46,542 bases of DNA from Bacteroidota bacterium (GTDB lineage: Bacteria > Bacteroidota > Bacteroidia > Chitinophagales > Chitinophagaceae). The notes under the pieces were generated by a model. It did no database searches. It was not told where the DNA came from and saw only the letters and a program-made list of their open reading frames with translations. Position 1 is the first letter of the stretch. The number at the start of each line of letters is the position of its first letter. Made by a program: the position numbers and the translations under genes. The stretch lies in the NCBI GenBank assembly GCA_013286485.1, contig JABDFN010000004.1, positions 1 to 46,542 of the forward strand, written 5' to 3'. This document shows positions 9,016 through 16,893 of the stretch, one piece after another.

Positions 9016-9579
9016 ATGAAAAAAGAATTGCTTTCTTCCTTATTATTAACACTAGTATGCATTATCTTTTTCTGTGTGGTATATACCGGCATTGTTTATA
9101 TCATTGCATTAATAGGACCAAATAAAGGTGAAGGTGAGAAAATTGCGACAAAGAATGGTAAATACTATTACGCCAATCTAGCACAGTCGTTTTCTGCCGA
9201 CAAGTATTTTTGGTCACGGCCATCTGCAGTAGGGTATAATGCTGCCGGCTCGGGTGGCAGTAATAAAGGGCCCAATAACCCTGATTACCTGGCTGATGTG
9301 CAAAAACGCATAGATAGTTTTATGGCACATAATCCTGACGTCAAAAAATCAGATGTACCTTCTGATCTTATTACAGCAAGTGGTAGCGGCCTTGATCCTG
9401 ATATTAGTATACAAGGGGCTATTGTGCAAATACCACGTATAGCTAAAATAAGAGGTTTATCACAAGAGGCTGTAAAAGAATTGGTGAGTAAGCATATTGA
9501 TAAGCCGCTATTAGGTTTTTTAGGGCCTGAAAAAGTAAACGTCTTAAAGCTAAATATTGATCTCGATAATCTTAAATAA
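9016..9579 (+). CDS. kdpC: Potassium-transporting ATPase subunit C
   Basis: KdpC is the single-span subunit that assists ATP binding in KdpFABC. The 187-residue protein has an N-terminal membrane helix (about residues 8-32), then the family motifs FWSRPSAVGYNAAGSGGSN and SGLDPDISIQGA, with the C-terminal IPRIAKIRGLSQEAV. The length is typical (E. coli 190). It starts 16 bases after kdpB. The intact kdpC and kdpA on each side of the broken kdpB argue that the lesion is recent or artefactual. Confidence 0.96.
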   Translation: MKKELLSSLLLTLVCIIFFCVVYTGIVYIIALIGPNKGEGEKIATKNGKYYYANLAQSFSADKYFWSRPSAVGYNAAGSGGSNKGPNNPDYLADVQKRIDSFMAHNPDVKKSDVPSDLITASGSGLDPDISIQGAIVQIPRIAKIRGLSQEAVKELVSKHIDKPLLGFLGPEKVNVLKLNIDLDNLK

Positions 9580-9599
9580 TTAACAATAAAAACGATAAC

Positions 9600-11045
9600 A
9601 TGAAAATTAAATTTACAACGTTATTCGCAATAAGTGCCATGGTGCTGGCGCAAAATATATACGCTCAAAATGATGAACCTGACATTTCTGATAAAGTCAA
9701 ACTGAGATCAATTGAAGCACCTGCATCAAGTGAGCATATTGAAAAAGTCACGTGGGATGGGTTTGACCAGACCTGGTTAAATGGAAATGACCGCAGAGAT
9801 TCATCTGTATTTCATATACCCCATTTTACCCCTTCTATTTTAATTGATAATAATTTTACACATTCATTTAATGATCCAAATGATCATACCGTTGTTGGTT
9901 CAACAGCTCTTTCGCGTAATGATGAGATGGTAATATCGGCTGTAAACTTTGGAGGAGATTTCGAATATAACGGTGCTAGAGGAAGGATCATGACCCAATT
10001 CGGAGCCCGCTCCCAGGTAGTTCCAAGAAATGATGTGAGCCCATATCGTGGTCAATACGATCTGGCAGACGCTTATCGGTATATGGATGAGGCATATTTA
10101 GGCTATCATTTTAAAAACTGCTTGTATGGCGGCATTAATGTGGACTTCGGCTTGTTTATGTCTTATATAGGCCTTAACTCATACTATCAACAAGAAAATT
10201 GGGAATATCAGGCGTCTTATACTTCCGATAATACTCCATGGTTCTTTAACGGTATCAGGGTGCAGTTATGGATGAGTAAATACTTGAAAATAGAACCGTG
10301 GATCATCAATGGTTGGCAGAGCTATGGTATGTTCAATCAAGCACCTGGTTTGGGATGTAATGTTACATGGTGCCCTAAAGAAAGTATAAAGTTATTAACC
10401 AATGACTATTATGGTACTGATGCTGCTTTACTATCTGGCAGACATAGGTTTCACTCAGATAATAGCTTTTTGTTAAGATATCATCAAGGTTCAAAAACAC
10501 ATGGTATAAACAGAGCTGCATTTTCACTAACGGCTGATATAGGTTTTGAAAAAGGAGATGGTGTGAACGGATTTAATAACAGCGACCCGATAAATAATCC
10601 CGCACAATATTTTGAAAGCTGGATGGTGTATAATCATATTTGGTTTGCTAAAAATAAATTGGGTTGGTATATCGGAGGTGGTTGGATGAAAAATATGGGC
10701 CGCTATTTAGTGCTTGCACCAACAGGCGATGCAAGTCCTTTGCCCAACCCATACAACCCTACTCAAAATGGTGGAACAGTTGGTACGCATCCATTTACTG
10801 AAAATCCCGGCGACTATTTTGAAGGTTGGGATTGCTCTACCGGTATTCGGTGGATGCCTAACCAGAGTGTAGAGTTCAAGGTTGAATGGGTGCATCGTGA
10901 ATCTGCTGTACCATATTTTGCTGGCCCTGGTGGAGTTACATCCCCAACAGGATATACTACTACTCCGGTACCGGCAACAGGTTGGACTCCTGATCTGGTA
11001 ACATCAGAAAACAGGATCATCGCAGCATTTTTGTTTAGGCTATAA
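9600..11045 (+). CDS. Outer-membrane beta-barrel porin of kdp operon
   Basis: The 481-residue product has a signal peptide (MKIKFTTLFAISAMVLAQNIYAQ) and a long aromatic-rich, strand-alternating body ending in FLFRL. This is typical of the OmpL-like porin-2 (BBP2) type found in Bacteroidota. It starts 20 bases after kdpC, and its stop codon directly abuts the KdpD-like gene. Its place inside the kdp operon suggests that it lets potassium or other small ions cross the outer membrane when the pump is induced, which is inference. The porin family call comes from overall appearance and operon position, not from a search. Confidence 0.75.
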   Translation: MKIKFTTLFAISAMVLAQNIYAQNDEPDISDKVKLRSIEAPASSEHIEKVTWDGFDQTWLNGNDRRDSSVFHIPHFTPSILIDNNFTHSFNDPNDHTVVGSTALSRNDEMVISAVNFGGDFEYNGARGRIMTQFGARSQVVPRNDVSPYRGQYDLADAYRYMDEAYLGYHFKNCLYGGINVDFGLFMSYIGLNSYYQQENWEYQASYTSDNTPWFFNGIRVQLWMSKYLKIEPWIINGWQSYGMFNQAPGLGCNVTWCPKESIKLLTNDYYGTDAALLSGRHRFHSDNSFLLRYHQGSKTHGINRAAFSLTADIGFEKGDGVNGFNNSDPINNPAQYFESWMVYNHIWFAKNKLGWYIGGGWMKNMGRYLVLAPTGDASPLPNPYNPTQNGGTVGTHPFTENPGDYFEGWDCSTGIRWMPNQSVEFKVEWVHRESAVPYFAGPGGVTSPTGYTTTPVPATGWTPDLVTSENRIIAAFLFRL

Positions 11046-12185
11046 ATGACTAACGAAGAAAAAAATAAAGAACAAAAAGTTCAGCAGTTTTTGAAGCTTA
11101 ATGAAAAGAGCGACAGAGGTAGGCTGAAGATATACATTGGTATGAGTGCCGGTGTGGGAAAAAGCTATAGAATGCTTCAGGAAACACATGCTCTTTTGCG
11201 AAACGGGGTAAATGTGAAAATTGGATATATAGAAACCCATGGAAGGAAAGAAACCCAGGAACTCATATCAGGACTTCCAATTATTCCCAGAAGAGAAGTA
11301 TTCTATAAAGGAAAGAAACTGGATGAATTAGATGTGCAGGCAATATTGCTGCTTCACCCAGAAATTGTTATAGTGGATGAATTAGCTCATTCCAACATAC
11401 CGGGGAGTAAAAATGAGAAACGTTGGCAAGATGTATTAGATATTTTAGACGCTGGCATAGATGTAATTACGGCAGTTAATATTCAACATATTGAAAGTAT
11501 AAATGAAGATGTAAAAGAAATAACAGGAGTTGAAGTAAAAGAGCGTATACCTGATAAAATATTACAATTAGCAGATGAAGTTGTAAACATTGACCTTACT
11601 GCAGATGAATTAATTACACGTCTTAAAGAAGGTAAGATTTATGATCATGCCAAAGTGCAACAAGCGCTTCAAAATTTTTTTCAACCAGATAAAATATTAC
11701 AACTCAGAGAGTTGGCTTTAAAAGAAGTTGCCGGTCAGGTTGAAAGAAAGGTTGACTATCAAATAACAGCCAGGCAAACCCCATTTAAACATGATAGGTT
11801 TTTAGCTTGTATTTCTTCGAACCATGAAGTAGCGCAAAGGATTATCCGAAAAACTGCTCGTCTAGCTTCATATTATAACAGCCAATGGTTTGTTTTATAT
11901 GTTCAAACACCTAAAGAAGCGTCAGACAAAATTGCATTAGCAGCGCAAAGACATTTAATTAATAACTTTAAGAATGCAACTGAGCTAGGTGCTGAAGTGA
12001 TACGAAAGAAAGAAGAAAACACTGCAAAGGCGATCATAGAAACGGCAGAAGAAAAAAACATTACAACTATTTGTATTGGCAAACCACATTTAAGTCTTTT
12101 TCAGATCATTTTGAAGACAGGGGTCTTTAATCAATTATTAAGAACACTATCAAAAAAGAACATTGATATCATTATCTTGTCCTAA
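11046..12185 (+). CDS. kdpD: KdpD-type sensor protein lacking membrane and kinase domains
   Basis: This 379-residue protein holds only the cytoplasmic N-terminal half of KdpD. The KdpD domain (about residues 24-235) has the Walker-A-like GMSAGVGKS at 32-40 and VDELAHSNIPGS near 110-121, with NIQHIES after it. A universal-stress-protein-like domain follows (about 250-379; DRFLACISS, TTICIGKPH). The four membrane helices and kinase core of E. coli KdpD (894 residues) are absent. Its ATG directly follows the porin stop codon. Its TAA overlaps the next ATG by one base (TAATG), so it is translationally coupled to the kinase at 12185. In KdpD proteins of other bacteria the USP domain can bind c-di-AMP; whether this one does is unknown. 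Confidence 0.93.
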   Translation: MTNEEKNKEQKVQQFLKLNEKSDRGRLKIYIGMSAGVGKSYRMLQETHALLRNGVNVKIGYIETHGRKETQELISGLPIIPRREVFYKGKKLDELDVQAILLLHPEIVIVDELAHSNIPGSKNEKRWQDVLDILDAGIDVITAVNIQHIESINEDVKEITGVEVKERIPDKILQLADEVVNIDLTADELITRLKEGKIYDHAKVQQALQNFFQPDKILQLRELALKEVAGQVERKVDYQITARQTPFKHDRFLACISSNHEVAQRIIRKTARLASYYNSQWFVLYVQTPKEASDKIALAAQRHLINNFKNATELGAEVIRKKEENTAKAIIETAEEKNITTICIGKPHLSLFQIILKTGVFNQLLRTLSKKNIDIIILS

Positions 12186-13885
12186 TGGCAGTATCGGTAA
12201 GAAATAAAATATGGCTGGGTACAGGTTTTCTTTTTATCCTTTTAATATTAACAGGAGGATCTGGTATCTACTTTACTGTGATACTAAAAAAAGAATCAAA
12301 AGCTGTTCTAAAGGCTAATTATGAAACTATTGCCTATTGTCATAAAATGCAGCAACAATTAGATAGCCTACAACTAAATTCAATACAAACAGTTCATCAA
12401 TTTGAAACTGCCTTACAATTACAGGAAAATAATGTTACCGAACCCGGTGAATACGAAGCTACACATGCATTAAGACAAAATTTTGAGAAGCTTAAAACTG
12501 GCGATACAACAAGACAAAATGTTCTAACGATTCAGAGTGAGATCCAAAGAATACTCTACTTGAATATGAATGCAATTCAAAACAAAAATGATAAAGCACA
12601 AAAAACGGCAAGCAATGCAATGACTATCCTCATATCATTGGCAGGCATTGTGTTTCTGATCGCATTTACATTCTCAGTCAATTTTCCTTCTATTGTAACA
12701 CACCCCATTAAAGCTTTACAAGAAGCGATTGCAGCCATTAGCAACAAAAAATACAGCTATCGGATTCGCATAAACAATAAAGATGAATTTGGGCAATTAG
12801 CTGATGCATTTAATAATATGGCTGCTAGGCTTGAGTATTTTGAAAATAGCAATCTTAGCAAGCTAATGTTTGAAAAAAGCCGTGCAGAAGCAGTGATTAA
12901 TAGTTTAAAAGATGCAAGTATAGGCATCGATAAAGATAATATCATTCTTTTTGCTAATTATCAGGCGTTGCAACTTTTGGGTTTAAAATCAGTTGATATT
13001 GTTGGGAAATCAGTTAAAGAGTTAAGCAGCAAAAATGATTTATTTAATTATTTAATTAACAATGAAACATCTGCCCCATTTAAAGTTGTGCTCGAAAACA
13101 GGGAAAATTATTTTACAAAGGAGATCATTGATGTAACACAGGGTGAGGGTAATAGTAAAGTGATTGTTTTGAGGAATATTACATCCTTTAAAGAATTAGA
13201 TGTTGCTAAAACAAATTTTATTGCTACCGTATCGCATGAATTAAAAACACCCTTGGCGGCATCAGATTTTAGTTTAAAACTTTTAGAAGATGAACGAGTT
13301 GGAAAACTTTCTGCTGAACAGAAGGAATTGATCCAAAACCTTAAGCATGATAATCAAAGGGTATTAAAAATAATAAGCGAATTACTCAATATGTCGCAAG
13401 TAGAGACCGGCAAAATACAATTAGATGTACAATTGGTCAATCCTTATCTTATTATTGATAATACAATTGAAACTATTGCATCAAGTGCTAAAGAAAGAAA
13501 TATAAATATTTACAAGCTTCTTCAGGAGCATCTTCCTCTTATACATGCAGACGCTGAAAAAACCACCTGGGTATTAAATAATTTCCTGACTAACGCAATT
13601 AAATACTCAAATGAAGAAAGTAAAATAACTATTACTGTAAAAACGGAGAATAATGCTATTGTATTTTCTGTACAAGATCATGGCCCAGGTATCGCAAAAG
13701 AGTATTTACCCCGTGTGTTTGAACGGTATTTCCAGGTTCCGGGAGCTAAAGCTAAGGGGACTGGTCTTGGATTAGCTATTTCTAAGGACTTTATTGAAGC
13801 TCAAAATGGTACAATATTTGTTGAAAGTGAAATAGGAAAAGGTTCTGTTTTTAGTTTTTCCCTGCCTATTAATGGAGTTATATAA
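12185..13885 (+). CDS. HAMP-PAS sensor histidine kinase of the kdp locus
   Basis: This is an inner-membrane sensor kinase of 566 residues. Membrane helices at about 10-34 and 146-166 flank a mostly helical periplasmic region of about 110 residues. A HAMP domain (about 167-222), a PAS domain (about 230-335), a HisKA domain with phospho-acceptor H351 in SHELKTP, and an ATPase domain follow. The ATPase domain has N-box NNFLTNAIKYS, DHGPGIA and GTGLGLAI. It overlaps the KdpD-like gene by one base. I infer that it supplies the kinase function missing from that protein and phosphorylates the NtrC-type regulator at 2726. Confidence 0.95.
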   Translation: MAVSVRNKIWLGTGFLFILLILTGGSGIYFTVILKKESKAVLKANYETIAYCHKMQQQLDSLQLNSIQTVHQFETALQLQENNVTEPGEYEATHALRQNFEKLKTGDTTRQNVLTIQSEIQRILYLNMNAIQNKNDKAQKTASNAMTILISLAGIVFLIAFTFSVNFPSIVTHPIKALQEAIAAISNKKYSYRIRINNKDEFGQLADAFNNMAARLEYFENSNLSKLMFEKSRAEAVINSLKDASIGIDKDNIILFANYQALQLLGLKSVDIVGKSVKELSSKNDLFNYLINNETSAPFKVVLENRENYFTKEIIDVTQGEGNSKVIVLRNITSFKELDVAKTNFIATVSHELKTPLAASDFSLKLLEDERVGKLSAEQKELIQNLKHDNQRVLKIISELLNMSQVETGKIQLDVQLVNPYLIIDNTIETIASSAKERNINIYKLLQEHLPLIHADAEKTTWVLNNFLTNAIKYSNEESKITITVKTENNAIVFSVQDHGPGIAKEYLPRVFERYFQVPGAKAKGTGLGLAISKDFIEAQNGTIFVESEIGKGSVFSFSLPINGVI

Positions 13886-13928
13886 ATCTTTCAAATCTTC
13901 AATAAAATGGCTCGATATTTGTCTTTGT

Positions 13929-13948
13929 TTTATAAGACCACTTATAAA
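13929..13948. repeat. 20-bp inverted repeat between kdp kinase gene and araC-type gene
   Basis: TTTATAAG and CTTATAAA arms are separated by ACCA. The repeat ends 9 bases before the AraC-type start codon and begins 43 bases after the kinase stop. It could be an autoregulatory operator or a weak hairpin; no strong T run follows. Confidence 0.4.
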
Positions 13949-13957
13949 TCTTAGTTA

Positions 13958-14830
13958 ATGACAAATCAAAAAGACATACCTATACATGATTTTATCGCTG
14001 ATAATAAAGATAGTGTAGCATTTAAATATATTTCATTAGGTGCACTCACTAATTATGATTTTTCTCTTCCACACAGACATAATTATTACGAAATATTTTT
14101 CTTTACAAAAGGTGGAGGCGAACACCTGATTGATTTTAAAAATTATCCAATAAAGGATCATAGTGTTCATTTTATATCACCAGGGCAAGTTCATGTAATT
14201 AAACGGACATCAGATTCATACGGCTGCATTATTCTATTTTCGCGCGACTTTTTTTATTTAGGGACAGATGTCCAATACACTCTTTTTAATTTTCCTTTTC
14301 TTAACAATAGCAATTATCCTGCTCTGGCAACTTCTATACATGAATATCATGAATTTGATATATTGCTGGAGCAAATACAACATGAATATGAAAAACAAAA
14401 TGATGTTTCCACGGAAATAATACGTTCTTATATAAAGGTTGTATTATTAAAGTGCTTGCACCTGTTTAATATGAAATATCCGGAACAGGCTATGAAACAA
14501 GGTTCGATTTTTAATAGCTTCAGGGAAATTGTAGAGAAGGAATATCGTAGGGAGCGACAACCTGCTTATTATTCATCAAAGCTGCATATAACTGAAAAAA
14601 AACTGAATAGTATTTGTAAAGATAATAGCGGGGAAACTGCTGGTGACTATATAAAAACTCGTGTTTTGCTGGAAGCTAAAAGGCTGCTGAACAATACCGA
14701 CCACAACATAAATGAAATTGCCTATTTTCTTGGTTTTGATGACCCTTCCTATTTCAACCGGTTTTTCAAGACTAAAACCGGTATTACTGCCGGTGATTTT
14801 CGTAAAGGAGCAATTAATGCCATAAATTAG
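13958..14830 (+). CDS. AraC-family transcriptional regulator
   Basis: The 290-residue protein has an N-terminal cupin-like sensing domain (about residues 20-110; HRHNYYEIFFFTKGGGEH and the ISPGQVHVI motif). The C-terminal part (about 190-285) is a pair of AraC helix-turn-helix units with INEIAYFLGFDDPSYFNRFFK and the KTGITAGDFRK end, both hallmark sequences. Such cytosolic regulators usually respond to a small ligand; the ligand and target are unknown. It lies 72 bases after the kdp kinase gene, and an inverted repeat in that gap may be its own operator. The T9SS-secreted protein 62 bases downstream is a candidate target. Confidence 0.92.
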   Translation: MTNQKDIPIHDFIADNKDSVAFKYISLGALTNYDFSLPHRHNYYEIFFFTKGGGEHLIDFKNYPIKDHSVHFISPGQVHVIKRTSDSYGCIILFSRDFFYLGTDVQYTLFNFPFLNNSNYPALATSIHEYHEFDILLEQIQHEYEKQNDVSTEIIRSYIKVVLLKCLHLFNMKYPEQAMKQGSIFNSFREIVEKEYRRERQPAYYSSKLHITEKKLNSICKDNSGETAGDYIKTRVLLEAKRLLNNTDHNINEIAYFLGFDDPSYFNRFFKTKTGITAGDFRKGAINAIN

Positions 14831-14892
14831 ACTTTTTGTCCATATTTTTATATAATATTTATTGGAGCTTTGGGTAAACAAAAACCTTATTT

Positions 14893-16137
14893 ATGAACAA
14901 GATATTTCAAATACTTATTGTAGCTATGATATTACAGGTACCTGCCAAAGCCCAATGGAAAATTATTGATACTATAGGTAATGCAAATTATTACAATATC
15001 CATTTCTGGGATTCACAAAATGGCATTATTGGTGGTGAGTTGAAAGGCAGGTTCCTTAAAACCAATAATGGCGGAGCAACCTGGGATACTATTATTTCAC
15101 CCATTGTAAAGGATCACGATCTTTTATCTTACATGCAGTTTGTAAATGATAAATGGGGTTTTGCATGTGGTGGTTCGGGTTTCACATCAGTAAAAACCAT
15201 GCTGATAGGTACTAAAGATGCAGGACTGACTTGGGACTCACTATCGTTCAATACACCCGGCGCTCTTGAATTCAGGAAACTTTATTTCAAGTATGATGAT
15301 GTGATAGGCATACAAGGCATTGTATTTGACTATTACGATGCAATGTTTATAACCTTTGACACAGGCAAAACACTTAGACGTATACCTATGCCAGATACTA
15401 ATTTTTCGATCTTTGATGCGATACTTGTTTCAAATAAAATCGTACTGACGGGAGGGAATCATGTAGGACCTACTAACAGTATATACACTTCAATTGATTT
15501 AGGCTATACCTGGAAGACTGTACTTACTGATTCAATTACAGCAAGTACATTAGGTACATGGAATAATTATGTTTTTGCAGCAGGTGAGTATGGCTATATA
15601 TTCAGATCAACAGATGGTGGTAACACATGGACCAAAAACAAAGCAATAGACAGTAGCGAGGCTATCAAAACAATAAAAATTTATCCCGATGGCAGAGTGT
15701 ATTTATTAGGTACATATCATTTATATGGTTCAGATAATTATGGCCTTACATGGCATAAGAGTTCCCAGGTTGACACCCCATTTAATGGTTTATGGGATGT
15801 TTCTATGCCATCGAAAGATACTGGTTATATTATTTCGAACAGGCGAATTTATAAAACAACTCTTGGGGGAGGAATGGCACTAAGCGTAGCTAATATTTTT
15901 CCGGTAAATGATGAGATAAAGGTATATCCAAATCCAACTAATAGGTTCATGCATATCGATGTTTTGAATGGTATTAAAGTGAAAGCAGTTACTATTTATG
16001 ATATGGCCGGAAGGGTTATTTATCAAATCAATTCGGGTTGGCAGCAGATTGATGTTTCAGGATTCACAAAAGGGGTTTATATAATTGAGATCAATACGGA
16101 TAAATATGTTTCTAAAAAGAAATTGCTGATACAATAA
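14893..16137 (+). CDS. Secreted BNR/YCF48-like repeat protein with T9SS sorting domain
   Basis: The 414-residue protein starts with a signal peptide ending near AKAQ (residue 20). The body has repeats of the form G-G-x-T-W (GGATWDT, GGNTWTK, YGLTWHK) typical of sialidase-type or YCF48-like beta-propellers. The C-terminal part, from about residue 340, is a type A type IX secretion sorting domain (VYPNPTNRFMHIDV ... GVYIIEINTDKYVSKKKLLIQ). It is therefore predicted to be exported across the outer membrane and anchored or released at the cell surface. Asp-box propellers often bind glycans or act as scaffolds; I see no catalytic signature. The T9SS machinery itself is not in this window. Confidence 0.9.
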   Translation: MNKIFQILIVAMILQVPAKAQWKIIDTIGNANYYNIHFWDSQNGIIGGELKGRFLKTNNGGATWDTIISPIVKDHDLLSYMQFVNDKWGFACGGSGFTSVKTMLIGTKDAGLTWDSLSFNTPGALEFRKLYFKYDDVIGIQGIVFDYYDAMFITFDTGKTLRRIPMPDTNFSIFDAILVSNKIVLTGGNHVGPTNSIYTSIDLGYTWKTVLTDSITASTLGTWNNYVFAAGEYGYIFRSTDGGNTWTKNKAIDSSEAIKTIKIYPDGRVYLLGTYHLYGSDNYGLTWHKSSQVDTPFNGLWDVSMPSKDTGYIISNRRIYKTTLGGGMALSVANIFPVNDEIKVYPNPTNRFMHIDVLNGIKVKAVTIYDMAGRVIYQINSGWQQIDVSGFTKGVYIIEINTDKYVSKKKLLIQ

Positions 16138-16164
16138 TAAAAATATTGAGACTTAATTTTTTGC

Positions 16165-16200
16165 ATAAGGATTGCGTATTGTGATCCTTATTTTATTTTA
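16165..16200 (+). terminator. Terminator after the BNR/T9SS gene
   Basis: ATAAGGAT and ATCCTTAT (16165-16172 and 16184-16191) form a perfect 8-bp stem with an 11-base loop, followed by TTTATTTTA. It lies 28 bases after the stop codon at 16137. Confidence 0.7.
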
Positions 16201-16208
16201 CAAAAAAG

Positions 16209-16244
16209 TAGGTAGTTATATTATAATAGTATCATATTAGGTAG
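16209..16244. repeat. Direct repeat TAGGTAG upstream of the YceI/kinase operon
   Basis: TAGGTAG occurs at 16209-16215 and 16238-16244, a 29-base start-to-start spacing, about 90 bases before the first gene of the operon that encodes a LytTR regulator. LytTR proteins bind direct repeats, but usually spaced near 21 bases. A role as operator is speculative. Confidence 0.25.
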
Positions 16245-16332
16245 GTTTTAGTGTAGTATTATTGCGACTAACCTCTTTAAGGATAAATAAAAAAATGAAT
16301 AAAATAAGAACAATATTAATTTTATAACAATT

Positions 16333-16890
16333 ATGCTAAAGGTATTATACTGTTTATTGTTTGGCTGTTTTCTGCTTGTTCCGGGCATAAATAGTGCACA
16401 AACCATAATATTTGAATTGTCGAGTAGCATAGTTAGCTTTCATTCAGCAGCACCAAATGAATTAGTAAGCGCCGCATCTGATAAAATGATGGGCATACTG
16501 GACAATAAGAATTTTTTTCTGTTCAAAGTAGATATACTCACTTTCAAAGGATTTAACAGCCCAGTTCAAAGAGAGCATTTTAATGAAAACTATATGGAGA
16601 CATCTTTATATACTCATGCTTCTTATTCTGGAAAGATCATTGAAGATGTTGATCTTGTGAAAGAGGGGGTGTATGATGTACGTGCAAAAGGTAAATTAGA
16701 TATACATGGTATAAAGCAAGAGCAGATCATAAAAGTGCATATTGTTTCTAAAAATGGGAAACTAGCAATAAAGTCGAACTTTAAAATATTATTAGCAGAT
16801 TATAATATAAAGATACCCAGAATAGTTTCGGACAAATTATCACCCGTAATAAATGTAAAGGTTGACTGTATAATGGTGCTCAAAAAATAA
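16333..16890 (+). CDS. YceI-family periplasmic protein, first copy
   Basis: The 185-residue protein has a signal peptide (to about residue 22, ending NSAQ) and the YceI lipocalin-like pattern: FHSAAP in the first strand, REHFNENYMETSLYTHASYSG in the middle and GKLDIHGIKQEQ near residue 120. YceI barrels bind isoprenoid-type lipids such as polyprenyl chains in the periplasm. A second copy lies at 21412, and the two share HFNE-YME and DYNIKIP stretches, so they are paralogs. It is followed 3 bases later by a large histidine kinase gene, which suggests co-expression. Ligand unknown. Confidence 0.88.
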   Translation: MLKVLYCLLFGCFLLVPGINSAQTIIFELSSSIVSFHSAAPNELVSAASDKMMGILDNKNFFLFKVDILTFKGFNSPVQREHFNENYMETSLYTHASYSGKIIEDVDLVKEGVYDVRAKGKLDIHGIKQEQIIKVHIVSKNGKLAIKSNFKILLADYNIKIPRIVSDKLSPVINVKVDCIMVLKK

Positions 16891-16893
16891 AAC

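Noticed and set aside
8423-9052. 209-codon open reading frame opposite kdpB
   Set aside because: It is antisense to a highly conserved coding region and shows no family features.
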